Shown piece by piece: positions 23,901 to 37,528 of a stretch of DNA of 64,000 nt. The stretch's first letter is position 1, and every line of letters starts with the position of its first letter. The stretch spans positions 262,129 through 326,128 of the forward strand of contig NMRA01000003.1 of NCBI GenBank assembly GCA_002633005.1, written 5' to 3'. The DNA comes from Phoronis australis. Lineage: Eukaryota > Phoronida > Phoronidae. A program made the translations under genes and the position numbers. The notes beneath the pieces were generated by a model. The model was not told the DNA's origin, made no database searches, and was given only the letters and a program-made list of their open reading frames with translations.

Positions 23901-26900
23901 GAAGTCTAGAACCATCGCGTCCTGTTCTGTATTGGCAAGTAATGCTTCTAAAGCTTTTACTGATTTCGGCATTGATCGATAAAAATGTTCCCTTGACGTA
24001 GAATCGATCAACACGAGATTGATATTAAGTTTTGCATTATCTCCCTCTTGCTTAACTTTGTGGGGCTCATATATATGAGGCGGTAAAACTAACAGCTGTG
24101 TTGCAGAGTGTCCACCAGGAGTTCTTCTTCCAGAGTGGAGCTGAGGTTGGAGGCATTCGATATAACAGAACCCATGGTGTGCCGTTGACATTAGGCGTGT
24201 GATAGCATTCTCTAAACGTTTCATGGACTTGAAAGGCGTCCAACGTATAACGCCATCACCGTCGTTAAGACTCCCCAACGAAACACTTTTACAGACGTTT
24301 GGGTCACACACGATACTGTATTTTTCCTCGGAAAACTGCAACAAAACGACAAGGTTTTAAGCAAGACAACTGAAAACCGAAAGGAAGGACTGCAAATAAT
24401 GTTACGCAGACCTTCAGGCGCAGTATCTTTCAAGAAAACAAACTGATGTAAAGTTTTTCTGACAGAACAAATTTTTATTTGTTAAAAACACTAATAATCT
24501 CGTGGGTGCGATTGACGAACAGTGAAGCTGATATAAGCAAAATCATTTATAACCAGTAATCAAATGGATACCGAAATCAAAGCATTAACTGTGCACGGTC
24601 AATTTCCACCAAGAAATCTCTCCCTCGGAAAATGGTTAGAATTGTCAAGTTCACAATTAACTATGGTTGGAAAACTCATTAAATACTTTAATCCAAATGG
24701 TGAGTCAAATATCAGACGAATTCCATGAGGCACAATCGAGTACTTTCAATAAACTGAGCGTTGTCGACCGTCAATGGCTGCAGACATCATCAGAATGATG
24801 GTTAGGCAAACTTGCAAACATTTCAATAAGCTAGGCGAGTCAATCGGCTGCCGTAGTTTATGAAGGGGCACAAAGACATGGTAGTGTGGGTATCTCTAAC
24901 ACGTATCACTTCCTTCCTTTGCTTCCCCGTGACAGTTTCACTGAACAAAAACACATCACATAGAACCTGTTAATACGATTGCAAAGACTTCCACCAAATT
25001 GGCGTTGCTCTTGGGGGACCACCGCAGCAGTAACTAGGGTGTATATTGCCTGGCTATGCTTGTCAGAAATCACTAGCAGGTTCTCAGAGTTTTGGCAACT
25101 ATGGATAGAATTTGGCCAGAGATCAGTTCTTGAAAACATAATATTCCATATAATGACGAAACACACTGTGAACAATATAGATCAGTGAGAAGTTTCCTTG
25201 TCAGAGCTGGATTATTCATTAAGGTTAGGATGCACTGAACAGTTCTCACAGGGATTTGCCGATCAGAACACACGTCAATGGACTCTTCACCCTTTCTTCA
25301 CTCTGTCAAAAACTGCATGCAAATAAAGAAAAGTCATTTCACATCACAAGCCCTACAGATGAGCACAGAAACTTTGTTCTCTCTTGTATTTTTGACCCTT
25401 TCACTCCCAGTGGAAACCAAGCTAGACTTAGAAAAATAAGAACAAAAAATGCAAAATCGGCACTTTTCACCCCAAAACCACCACTTCCCTGCCGATGCTC
25501 GATTAAAGCCAACACAAGATTCCGAAAGCAAATTTCCTACCAATTCCAAAAATGTGGTCCAAAAGTACTGTCAACCAACTAGTTTTTTTTGCAAATCAGG
25601 CTTGTTTGAGGGCTACTTGAAATCGCGGCCAATTTCTCAGTTGCTACACAGCAATGCACAACTGCAACAGGGGGCCACCATCTTGAAGAAGAGTGCAACT
25701 ACAGCCAAGAAAGTGGCCTTTTTTAATTCTCAGCATGTTAACAACTACAAACAAACCAAGTTCACTTGGCCTACATACAATACCTAACTAAAAAATGCCC
25801 CCAAGTCTGGCCTACCCCTAGATTTTAATATTTTGGGAGTGCAAATTGGCCGCGGTCGCAGTCTAACTGTTCAGTGCCACCTTAAGGTATTGTAGGACCC
25901 TAGAAAAATGTCCAAATTTGATTAGCTTCGGAAAATCACATTTCAGAAATGGCTGGTTGGTTTACTACTTTCAGGTTTCACCCACTTTCTCCAATACGTT
26001 GTTACCGGGATTTTCCGTACATAAGACCATGAGCGTGTATCCGAAAAAAATTCAGGCGTTTTAGTAACACCAAATAATCCCCCGGGCGTTTATTCGGAAA
26101 AGGGGAGCGTGTAAACGGAAAGTCATAGGTTTGGGTACGCAAATGCCAGCATGGACTTGATACACGTAGGCCTTGATTAAGAGGTTTCCTGGCTTTGACA
26201 TTTTTGCTTAAAGCTGTGTTTTTAAATTTTATGTTTATGCATCTGGACACTTGGCACTAGAAGTTGCAACACCAAATAAACACCCATGGGGTGGGCTTGT
26301 CTACAGAAAATTCCGGCAGGAATTGTTTTTAAAATTTTCCCGTTATAGGACTCTTATGATGTCAATAGAAAATCTTTAAGGACAGCATAAAACGAACACG
26401 AAACGATTATTTAGAAAGCTGTAACAGCATTTAGATCTCACCTTGAAAACTTATATCAAAAGAAATTTGGTCATGTACTTGATACTGTTGTTTTGCTAAG
26501 AATGTACCTTTCATTTTAGCTAAATTGCACTAAAAAACATGATTGCGTGACCACAAAAAATGGAAGATTGGTATAAAGTCAAAAATCAAATTCTGTATTC
26601 TTTCCATTTTTTAAAATAAATAATTTTATGATCAACACTTCAGTAGATATTTAGATGAACGTATAGACTTTTCGATAAGCATCATCTCGGGGACCCCGCT
26701 CAAGATGGGGTTCCACCTCGCGCCTAAAATGGCTATTCGAAAGTGGTGGCGTCCTAAAAAGTTGCAGGGGCTCCACCTCGTCGTCACAGGGGCCCCTAAA
26801 ACGTCGTGGCGACCCAGATGCAGCTGAAAAGTTTTGGCGAACAGGGGAGTGAAAAGTACGGCACCGTCTCGTCGCCACAAGAAAAGCTGTCATGGAGACA

Positions 26901-27579
26901 GGGGACAGGTTTGAATGTTGTGGCACAAGGTCAGGGGAATAGTTATGACAATGGTCAAGAGAATGCTTGTGTTACGAAGGTTCGTGAATTCACTTTATCA
27001 AAAAATCTTAACTAACACAACTGACCACAATCAATTATTATATGGTTGAAACTCCATCTTCTAACCGACATTCCTGGTCAATAAAGGCGTACTGATATCT
27101 TTACATCACTCTGGAACCAAGTTGTAAAACAATAAAATAATATATACAATATGGCCTACTTGGTCTCTGTGCTCTCAGTTACAAGAACAGATTTTGTAAT
27201 TACTTAATGTCATACTCATACATCAAAGTACGTACAGCAAAAAAAATCTATGACAAGATTTCAGTGCAAAATTAACATTTCTCACCGTAAGACGACAAAT
27301 CTGAAGTCGCGTTTGGTGGCTACAGTCTTTAGGAGGAGCTGACAAAAACAACTTCTTTGTCAACCCAATCGACTCGCGAGTTGGCTCTTTCACTTGGCAC
27401 ATCATATCCGGTATTTTGCTTTCATTCTTTACATGGTAAGTGTAATTCAGTTCCATGACACTTTTATGGATCCATATAGAAAGAACCAGAATCAGAACTA
27501 GCCACGTTAGTATAAGTAACCAGTTGTGTCTAACTATGTGCATTGCTCGTCTGCATCGCCGGACAGTACACCCACTCAT
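20969..27579 (-). CDS. DUF229 family type II membrane protein (three exons)
   Basis: Exons 27579-27286, 24335-22803 and 21544-20969 join in phase 0 through donors GTGAGA and GTGAGT and acceptors TTGCAG and TTACAG, giving 800 residues. A short basic N-terminus precedes a single hydrophobic anchor at ~19-38, so the bulk should be lumenal or extracellular. The catalytic-like region belongs to DUF229, an uncharacterised branch related to the alkaline phosphatase/sulfatase fold: LVLIDSTSRE with D209, the metal-type SDHG motif with D443-H444, a YNGQHHHEN stretch and a YHPFMF strand. The third exon supplies the family's C-terminal beta-rich domain. Substrate and reaction are unknown, so no symbol is given. 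ATG at 27579 was chosen; the upstream GTG is not a credible start. The TAG at 20969 may be the true stop, though a weak donor (GTAGGT) overlaps it and the candidate exon at 20506-20670 could be an alternative end. Confidence 0.85.
26690..26880. repeat. Degenerate GC-rich tandem repeat
   Basis: Irregular units ending GGCGTCCTAAAA, GGGCCCCTAAAA or GCGCCTAAAA; relative of the 13262-13400 array. In the first intron of the DUF229 gene. Confidence 0.4.
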
Positions 27580-28416
27580 CACTCTGGAACAGATAGTAAT
27601 GCAAAAAGTGGAATTATTTGATCACAAACCCCATGCAGTTAAACAAGATCCTCCAGTATCTATGAACGAAAATATAACTAAACAAACCAAAGGTCGCGGT
27701 TACGCATTATACAACTCAAGATTTGAATTTAGTTCAATGAAGTGTAAAACAAGATGAATACTATCGGCTATAGAACGTGACAATACCATACGTGTTAAAC
27801 TAACTGCAGTTTGTCAATTTTACCCATCCTCCGCCCTAGAGCGACGCTGACTTAATACACGTAAGCCTGTTTAGTCATACGCAATGACATAAAATCGTGT
27901 GCACGCCAGTGAAAACGGCTTTGCGCACTCCAATCGGTGAGTTGGTTACTAATCAGCTGCGACGTACATCCGGGGTTCCTCCCACCATAGATACTATAGT
28001 CTAAGCGCCCGCGCAAGAGTTTTACTTTGTAAGCCAACACTAGCAGGTTATCTCCACATAACATTGTCTTGTAACATCGAGTATCAAAACCAATGCCAAG
28101 TGACCATTTCTGCTTTTGATAGGATATTCCGTAATCCTTTTCTTGTCAAACTATTTTAGACCAGACTCGACTCACGAAATGTCGTTTTTGGTGAGCTCAC
28201 GCGTAGGCCAGCGAGAAGGTCTCGCATCCCGTGTGCCAACTTTGGTGCCCGTCATATCTGAGAGACCTGGGGCAGGTGGAAATTCCTTATCGTATGATCC
28301 TAAAAAAGGAATAAGTTTTCGAAAGCAAATGCCAAAGCCCACTGAATTCAGTGATCCATGGGCTGCTTATTGTCTCAGTGCAAGGTCAAACAGACATCAA
28401 AATCCTTTAGACTTAA

Positions 28417-29141
28417 AGGCGAACTTAAGGCAACCTTTTTCCATGTCATTTTGAGCCAAAATAAAGTGGGTTGGTTATCCTAGACATATTTTCTACTTAA
28501 TTACAGCTTTTTGTAATTTTATTAATTACTCGTCCGCTACTCCGGAAGTGACGTTTTAGGAGGCAAGCGTTTCCCGCCACTTGGTTTTGCGTTGACTTTA
28601 CCGTGCGAATCTGTTCTATTCTACTTTTGTTTTGTGCTGTTTTTCAACAATTGTCGCCACCACTTTCCATCGGCGAGTATTCTGCGGCAAGATAGGTTAG
28701 TAGAGAACTCAACTACGTTGGATTTAGGGATTGTTTAGTGTGTTGTAAGCTGAAAATGGCTGGAGTCGGTGACCCGTATCACAGTGACAGTAGTGTGAGT
28801 GACGGAGACCTTGTTCACAGCAGTGGTGACGAGGAATTTTTTCACGGACATTCAGTGGGTGAGTACATGTTTGAGCCCGAGTACAACGAGGCAGAGTACG
28901 CACAGGCACAGGCAGCTGTTGAGAGAAACGAGGCGGCTACTGAGGACAGACGTGGTGACACATCTTGGTGCAAATGCACTGTGTGCGTTGTTATGCCTTG
29001 CCTCCTAAACGTCACTTCCGCAGTAGCGGACGAGTAATTAATAAAATTACGAAAAGCTGTAATTAAGTGGAAAATATGTCTAGGATAACCAACCAACCTT
29101 ATTTTAGCTCAAAATGACATGGAAAAAGGTTGCCTTCGCCT
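28417..29141. mobile_element. 725-bp Kolobok deletion derivative
   Basis: Shares about 590 bp at the left and 150 bp at the right with the 8833-10518 element, is flanked by TTAA at 28413-28416 and 29142-29145, and keeps the start of the P2XR_C-like ORF (28756 onward) up to WCKCTVCVVMP, where it jumps to the right terminal repeat. Its left tip carries a short extra segment that includes an internal TTAA. It lies just upstream of the DUF229 gene. Confidence 0.78.
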
Positions 29142-29409
29142 TTAAAGTTTCGTTATTCTGCTGCTTAAGCTCAAGGTGTTCCATCGAAATTGGAACCCCG
29201 GCACCTTCAGACCAGCTAACCAGCCCGAAAACACGAACCCCAACCTTAAAACAGGAACCCTGCCGGGGAATCGAACGGAAAATAGTACCTTTAAAGGGGT
29301 TTGTGTTCATACGATATTTATCAATTCAAATTTCAACGAAAAAACAAATCTTACTCTAAAAAGTTGTTGTGATACGTTGTTTTACTATTTAAGAATTTTA
29401 GACAACTAG

Positions 29410-29640
29410 TGACTAATTGGCGTTCTACCATTATTGTCGGCTTTCGGCGCCATGAAATATTGCATCATCAATTGGCCAGATTCTTTTTCCCCAATTCTTC
29501 ATTCAACTGTTCCTCTTCCACGAGGTTGCGTACGTGTCACAACAAATTACAAAACTTGTTTTTACTTTACAAGTTTTTAGTATTTCTAAAATACCACCAA
29601 TCCGAATTTCAGAACATTTTTTTCAACAGTGATTCGCCAG
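29410..29640 (+). repeat. R1 interspersed repeat, copy 3 (partial)
   Basis: Central blocks of R1 only (GGCGTTCTACCATTATT through CCGAATTTCAGAACA). Confidence 0.5.
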
Positions 29641-31487
29641 ATCGATGAGGAGTCGAAGTACACTCCTTTGAGGGCAAGAACGGTAAAATTGGTGACGGTC
29701 CTGGTCTTTTCAGTGAATAATTCTCGCGGTCCATTTCATAATCCGGAAATTGATTGTGCCAGAAATAATGTACTCTCAACAAGTAAATTGAACAACCATA
29801 ACCCTTAAATGCAGCCAGTTGTAAAGATAATTAATCAACAATGGCACTTTTTGTTTTTCATGTTTTAGAAATATTTTTAGCGAAACTATTGAGTAATTTG
29901 AAATTAACTAAATATTCACCGAGATAACAATGTGTTGAGAGTACAGATTATGTTGCAATTCACCTACAGACAAGTTGCACGAGTTTTACTGGTAGAAATC
30001 AAATAAACAAGTCAATATAATGTAAGTTAGGTTTTATTTTTGACAATTTTAAACAAACAAGTGAAGAAAATAACTTGAAAGTACCTGAAGATGCTTTAAC
30101 TCAAAGTTTGAGGCTATACTGACATCGTCTCTTTCTTTTTTTGTTTATTTCCAGTGATGGTTAGTTTCGGCCGATGCATAATAAAACTCATCCCAAAGTC
30201 GCGTGGAGTATGGGGGGGGGGNGGCGTTCATGTGACGAGGATACTTGTCTACATAGATGATTGAAGTCTAGGTTTGGTCCGCTTCCTTTAGCTTCGCACA
30301 TCCCCCCCGAATCAAAAAATGGTTTTGAAGAAATACTTCAATATCATCCGAAAGATAATGCATCCCACACCACAAAAATCAAAAATGGGGTTAAGCAGTA
30401 CAAAGTTTTGGGAAACTTTTGTTGCAAAATTTGGGTCACTTGTTTGTTTTGATTGGGTCGGCCATCTTGGACGACCGCGGCATAAGTTATGAGTTATAAC
30501 TGTTTATACATTATTTTCATAAATAAATTACAATGGAATTTAGTAAGACATATTTTTACCCAATATTATGTGCGATTCAACAATTTTCATCGGAATTCAG
30601 TCAAGCACATGTACTGGTTGAGTGATTAAAGTGTTCATAGTTCCCGTTGGACATTTCCGACAGCACGTGGCGACGTTTGCAAATTCTGAAAGACATGTTA
30701 ACCAGCTGGTCTACAAATTGTGAAGAGTTAACTATGATGCATTTTGACGAACGCAGCAATAAAAAGGCAACTTTGTACAAACTTTAATTTTTCAAATTTT
30801 TTGTGGTAAAAATTTAAGGAATATTCTAATTATTTGACGGTGAATTTCTCAATCACTTGAGCTTACACTCCGATAAATATAGTTGAAATAGTTTTGAAAT
30901 CGCTCCTCTGCTCTTCAAGATTTGATTATGTGTCAGAATAGGATTCACATTTTTCTAAATTTTATTTCTAAATATTGTGCTTTTAATTCATGTTTTGTAA
31001 CTGTTTGCTTTATTACTTCAGGTTATCAAGGCAACTAAATATGAAGAAGGTTAAAAAGAGAAATAGGCTGTAGGTTTGTAGAGCTTCAAGCCTACAATTC
31101 TTGTTCCTTGCAACTTCTTATTTTTTAATCATGCTTGTCGAATTTAATGCAAAGAAACACTATACCGTCGGCATAGTAAATAGTTATGCATGTCCACTTT
31201 CATATCATGTAAATTTCTCATGTTTTTGATTTTGTTTGTGAAGCTTAAATGTTCTTAAGTACTGTGCATTCTAGGTTACTTATTATGGTAAAGGCCAGAC
31301 CATTTTGGCCCACATATTAACTTTACTGTAGGCCTACTGCGATTATTTCAGCTTTGACTTATGTACAGTAGATGTAACCCTCAACTACCTTGAAAGTCTT
31401 TTACTGTAGAAATCAAATATACAGTTCTGACTAAAAGCTCTTAATTTTAATTTGAACTGTGGAATACCTAAATGATTAAATATAATT

Positions 31488-31712
31488 GGTGCCACCGGAA
31501 ATGAGACTGTGTCCAACGGGAATTATGAGAATTTTTATCACTCAAGAAGTAACATATGCGTGGCTGAAATCTGGTGAAAACTGTTGAATCGCACAGAATA
31601 GTTGGTAAAGTTATGTCTCACTGCATTTTAACGTAAATTATTGGTGAAAAAAAAAATATTCCCAGTTTTAACTTATGCCGCGGTCGTCCAATGAGACCGT
31701 ATCCAAACAAAC
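31488..31712 (+). repeat. R2 interspersed repeat, copy 2
   Basis: Diverged copy of 7848-8090, running straight into the truncated SINE at 31713. Confidence 0.55.
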
Positions 31713-31820
31713 TTTTTCCTGTTTGACACGTTCTCCGTTTTTTTTTTGCCTTTTTTCTTGAATAATACTTCAGGAATCAAGGAAAATTCTTGACTTTTAA
31801 AGGTAAAAACAGAAAAATTT
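31713..31820 (+). mobile_element. 5'-truncated copy of the tRNA-derived SINE
   Basis: Matches the body of the 5442-5640 SINE (CTGTTTGACACGTTCTCCG, a poly-T tract, TACTTCAGGAATCAAGGAAA, AACAGAAAAATTT). The tRNA head is missing, replaced by the end of an R2 repeat. Confidence 0.6.
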
Positions 31821-31909
31821 CCTGGGCCGGAGGGATTCGTTGTTCAGTTTGCGCAAATGCTTACAGCCGGACAAAATGTTGGGCCCCCCCTTGTGATATC
31901 CTAGATCCG

Positions 31910-32480
31910 CTACTGATGCAAAATCTGGGAGTCAACCGACACTCACCTTGCCCGTTACAGCCGTTTAAGTGAAAAACAATGCAATAAACGTCATTTTCTT
32001 GCGTAACTCTCTGCCTTTTCTAACAATGATAGGTATTTCGTCGTTTTGAAAACAGTACGCTCGTGTCACACGCACGCGCCATTTCCTAAATTTTTGCGAC
32101 ATCTCTCGGGAGATGATGATAGCTTGGCAGCAACAAAATTTCTTCTGAAATTCGATTTTTCGGTACCAAAATTCTAAAAACTTTTAATGAAGTGAAACCA
32201 GTTCTGATAATTTGTTGTGACGTGCACGCAACCTTGTGAAAGAACAACAGTTGATTGAAGAATCGGCGAAAAAAGAAACTGGCCAATAGGTGACGCAAAA
32301 TTTCATGGCGCCGAAAGCCGTCACTAAAGATCGCTCCACAACTTTAGCAGCTGAATAACGGTAGAACACCATTTTTGCCAACACCGTTAAATGATTTAAT
32401 TTACTCAAGGAAGGCTGTAGTTTTTAATGACACTAGTTTTGTGTCAGATTTTATCTTACCACTTTTTTACCCGAGTATAC
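31910..32480 (-). repeat. R1 interspersed repeat, copy 4
   Basis: Reverse-oriented, nearly full-length R1, including the right extension (GCAAAATCTGGGAGTCAACC on the plus strand). Confidence 0.55.
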
Positions 32481-33457
32481 CAACAAGGCTAGTCTACAGC
32501 TAGCTGCGTGGCTATCACATGGGCGGCCCACCATAGGGGACTGGGGGGCTAGCCCCCCCCCCATTTATCTCAGTGCAGCTCCGCCTATGACTATATGGCC
32601 ATGGGCGGCGCGTACTATGCTTTTAATTTTAAGTGCTGGGACAGTGGGGGCTATAGCCCCCACTTATTTTGAACAGTGATGCACCGCTCATGTATCAGTG
32701 AAGTTGTTCTATTCAATAATGGCCACGCCTCTGTAAGCTTTTCCAGAAATAGCACAGAATTTTTATGGAAGTACACAACAATATGAAAAGGTGTCAAAAA
32801 TATGTGAACTCACGTTGCGCTCAATCTGGCTGAAGCAGACGATTATGGATAAGTCACAAAGATTGATGACGTATCCTTCCATTCCGAATAACCAGCCACG
32901 AGCGACCTCTGTCTACAAACTACAAACCATTGGTCGCTATTGTTGTGACTGTAGTTTTCCGCACGAATTTAGATTTTATGGAAACTTGTTCCAAAACTCA
33001 ATGTGATATTGATTATGATGTGATTGTTTAACTCACGACTTCATGAAAATCTATTTTTTACAAATGACATGTTTATTCTATGACGATTTGTGGAAAACAT
33101 AAGTACTTAAAATTCTCCCTCCAAACGTCAGTGGGCAAACATATTTAGGGGTGCTTAAAGGTTAAGAACGGAGCTGAGATTTAGGTAAAGTCGATCCGAT
33201 TTTGATAAATTATCGTACTGTCGATTCGGACTTTCTTGTCATTTATATCCATACTTGTACAGAAATGTAAGCATACATCTGCTTCGTCGTATTGTTTTAA
33301 CGATGAACTTTTCCATCGAAATCGAGTGTTTATAGCAGTTATTACGGCCACTGAGATTCGTAGTAGTTGTACCACTAAATTGTTTTTATCAACTTAAAGG
33401 CGAGTCGAGAAAGGTAGATCGATTCATTGCAAAGTTTCTCGTTCAGTATGTGGTATA

Positions 33458-33625
33458 AATAGATTATTACATGTTCTCAGTCGTTATCCCCGTTATCTAG
33501 AACCCTCGTGGATTTTGGAGAATTATCACCCTCGGGGCTAACGCCCCTCGGGCGATAATTCTTCAAAATCCACTCGGGCTCTAGATAACGGGGATAACGA
33601 CTTCGCCATGTAATATCTATATATA
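33458..33625. repeat. Long near-perfect hairpin
   Basis: Arms 33481-33538 and 33543-33600 are complementary at about 51 of 58 positions around a 4-nt loop; imperfect pairing extends outward through ATTACATG/CATGTAAT. No ORF. A foldback MITE or a structured RNA source. Confidence 0.7.
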
Positions 33626-36500
33626 TTTTCTTTAAATATTAGCTTGTGTCACATTGTTATTTTATATTATAACTACCCTTCAAGCTTCAACTCAAATTCT
33701 TCATGGTTGGACTTCATGTTTTGGTCCCAAGTCCAATTCGTCCATTTATAGCCTTCTCTCACCACTTCTACAACAAAACACTAAAGTGTCGATTTCAAAT
33801 TGATACTGGGAAATAGTCTTTAACAGACTGTGCAAATACGCCATCTATGGTACTAAGTAAATTCCATGACAAGCGTTTTCGAAATTTGTTAGGAACAACG
33901 GAGGCGAAATTGGTGGTGGCTAACTAGATCCGAAACGGGAGGGGGAACGAAGCAGTACCACTAGCTACCGCTTTATTCATATGTTACTGGGTAAGGTTGA
34001 TTGAATACCCGTATCTTCGCCTTGGTTGACCACAGTATGTAGACTACTACACACTCTCAGACCCAATTGACAACTTTTGGCTACCGACGCCACTGCTCGT
34101 AGCTACATTTTACCGCTTTTTTTGTAGCGAGAATTTTGAAATACTGACATACTTCAAAAATTGGCTACAATTTATTTCCGGTAGAAACAAAAGCCTTTAC
34201 TATTAGTCGGACATGACCTTGTCAGACTACAAAATTTATCAAAGGCAGATGCAACTACCCTTGTCCACGTTTTTCATCTTAGGATCAATTTAGCTTAGGG
34301 AAATATCCTTCCATGAAAAGTCGCTAGGAAAATAAACTAAGCATACCACACTTACCTTGCTATCAAGCCAATACTTGCAACGCCTGCGATGCAACATCCA
34401 TAGAATTCTACAGTCGATGCACACGTAGCAGTTGGCTCGGCCAAAATGAGAGCCTCGCTATAACTGCAGGCAGCACACTAAATGGGTGGACACGATTCAA
34501 AATAAATTAATCACGAGTGATCACAATCCTGCATAACCCCAATTCGCTGGGCAGCATAAAGCGTAGCTGATTTAATGCTGCTATTTTGAAAAAAAAATAA
34601 TTGAAATTACCAAGACCGTATAGTGACCTTTAGAATTTTGTCCTGCATAGCATAATCTTACTGCGGGAGGTTTACCCTTGAATGTGTTGGGAGGTTTTTA
34701 GATGGTATATCTGACCTACGTTCACAATTTATGGGGCGATCCAAGATACAGAGATTTGCGCACAAGAAATCACATAGTGTGACCCTCCAGATGCTTGTTT
34801 ACGTACGTTTGCTCAATTCAATAATAGAGTAATTTGGAAAAAAACATGAGTATTAAAACTCAAAAACGTGACACTCGACTGCTCTACCGGAAAATACGTT
34901 ATGGAAAGCTTATGACCGCCAACCATGCTAGAGTCATTGATACCGCATTTCACAAGTGTGCTCAGGATTTAGGAAGCCAACGAGATTTTTGTACCATGTC
35001 CGCCCGGCGTGTAAACTGCGGGAAGTACACTAATGACTGACTTGTCATGCAATGTCATGAGATCTAGTCGCTGATTGAATTAAGACAATAAGATTTACAG
35101 CGCAGCTACAGCCGGACATGAGACTGAAATTATTCATATGAGAAAGTACATTTAAGACAAATGATGATGAAAAAAACACCGCGGAAATGAAATCGTAATT
35201 CAATCAAGACGGAATGAGTTCGAAGCACCCAAATTTGCAGCTTTCAACATATTAGTTCTAAAACAACTAACTACATACAGATAGTGCTCTGGTCAGAAGC
35301 TTCCAACACGAAATTGTTGGCGACTGGGCCAGAGTGAAACGCGTGACGTCCGTTTGCAGTGAACAGGGCCAGGGGCATGGCCCCTTGTGTCCCCTCTATT
35401 GCAATGCAACTGACTATAGATGAGCAACATTTTCGTGAAACATTATGAGTAAGGTCACTTTATGAAATATAAAAAAATCGTAAATAATTGGGGACTGGCT
35501 CTTTCGAAAGGGACTAAGATGTGAATGAAAATATGACGATGCCTTTTTAGTGGTGAAATAACCCGCAGGTACGTAAATGAAATAACAATAAATTTTGGAA
35601 GTTTTTAAAACCCCATCAACCTTTTTATTGTGTCTAAATATTATCAATGATTGCCATTACTTCTAATGACTATTTTAGGAAAGTTGCCAAGTTTCCTCCA
35701 TTTCTTCACATACTCCTAAGGACGGTTGCAAAACGCTCTGTTTAGCTAGCTAAAAACGAAAACTGGATTAGTTCTTTTAATCTCATAAAATCATTGTCGC
35801 AATATTCTTTACCAAGTTGGATATCACATTGTATCATTTGATGTAATATGCATTGAGAGTGTGTTAAAAATAACTTCATTCGTTCACTCGGATACAGATA
35901 ATGCGTATATTATACTCGTGTCTCAACTTGAGTTTTTAATCAGAAAATCAAAACAAAAGTCAATTTTGGTGTCATTCTGCTTCACCAGCCATATTTTGTG
36001 TAGGGATGTCGTTAAACATGAGATGCGTACAGCAGTTACCCTCCATCACGAAAAACCATAAAAGACTTGCAAAATTCCTCAAGCAGGCTGGTAGACTTGC
36101 TGAGCAGTGAAATTAAAGCACAATGTCTGTTGCAATGGGCCTGTAGAAGGCTTAAGTAACGTGTCGGCCTTTCTGTTTAGCGGACTTCATTCCGCAAAAT
36201 TACGACACCTATGGCCCATTAATATTATCATTGCACTCCATCAATGTTGTGTATGGCTGCAGGCTAAATCTTTCTTTTTTATTAAGAAATAGCTCAGCAC
36301 TTTTGTAAGAAAAGCTTGGTAATAAGCGGTTTGTTAATATGAAAACCGATTCACGCGAAAATACCAAGATGTGCGATTTGAGATGGCTAGAATAGATCGA
36401 TCACTTTTCAAATGTTTCAATATTTCGATTCCCAAGGAACACATAAGGCGCGAATCTCCAACAAAAGTTTAGAATATGAAGGCGATTATCCATGGCGAAA
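33626..36500. other. Geneless stretch
   Basis: AT-rich single-copy-looking sequence with only short scattered ORFs; no exon, RNA gene or repeat could be supported. Confidence 0.5.
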
Positions 36501-37528
36501 CCCACTCGATTTCTGGTGAAATCAGCACGTGTATCGTTGGCCGAATGCGACGTAATTCAGCTTTATCACAGTGAAAATTCCTGAATTATCACAGTAATAA
36601 ATATCTACATGAAAAAATATGTATGACATTAATAAATCGGCCAGGAAGAATGACAGCAATAAATACAGTTAGAAATGTCTATTACTTGACTAAATACTTG
36701 CTATTGCTATGATACACATTATGATTTGTTCTAACTATCTATTAAAATTTGTATCAAATATTTATGGCAGTAACAAATAATTACAACAGTAATAAACATT
36801 TTTGCAGTTATTAATATTTGTTTTTATTAGTAATCAGCCAATTCAAAAATATGTGTAACAATGACTGTCACAGAATAAATCAACCAATTGTAAGCCACGA
36901 TTAATGATAGCAATTAAAATATAATAGTAATAAATTTACCAATGAAAGCTGTCGAGTCATGCTTTCTCTTTGCCCTCGCCATAATCCGTGAACAGACCCT
37001 ACTACACTCATTAATACATCTTGAATGCTAATAATCACTGTATGAACCAGAATATACCGACATGACCATGTAAGTGTTATTTTTATTGGTCGATATATTA
37101 CTTTACTTATTCAAAGCCAACCATTGGCTGATCAATTACTATGATAGATCGTATTATGGTGATAAATATTTATTACTGTCATTATTCCTGGATTCTGGTT
37201 AGCTGGTTTATTGTTATCATAAATATTTATTTCGATAAAAATAGCTATTGCTGTTATAACTATTTGCCACAGTTATTATCCCTGGTAATAAATCGGACTA
37301 GTGTGACACTGGGCTAACTATACATGCGACTTTCATCAGCATGGCATCATTTTCGGCTGATCGACTTTTGCTCGAAGATTTTCCTTGGAAAAGCAAATCA
37401 GATTGACAATAGTTAATTAGATTGAACAAACTATCTATGATAAAAACAAAGATGGACCAGCTAGAGGCCATAAATGAACGATATTAAAAATCATAATTTC
37501 AAATTATAGTCATTTCTTCATAGAAAAA

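Noticed and set aside
25256-25787. Overlapping plus-strand ORFs of ~110 codons in DUF229 intron 1
   Set aside because: Low-complexity Lys/Gln/Asn composition, no splice context, no known family.
26632-26926. Overlapping minus-strand ORFs
   Set aside because: Arise from the GC-rich degenerate repeat.
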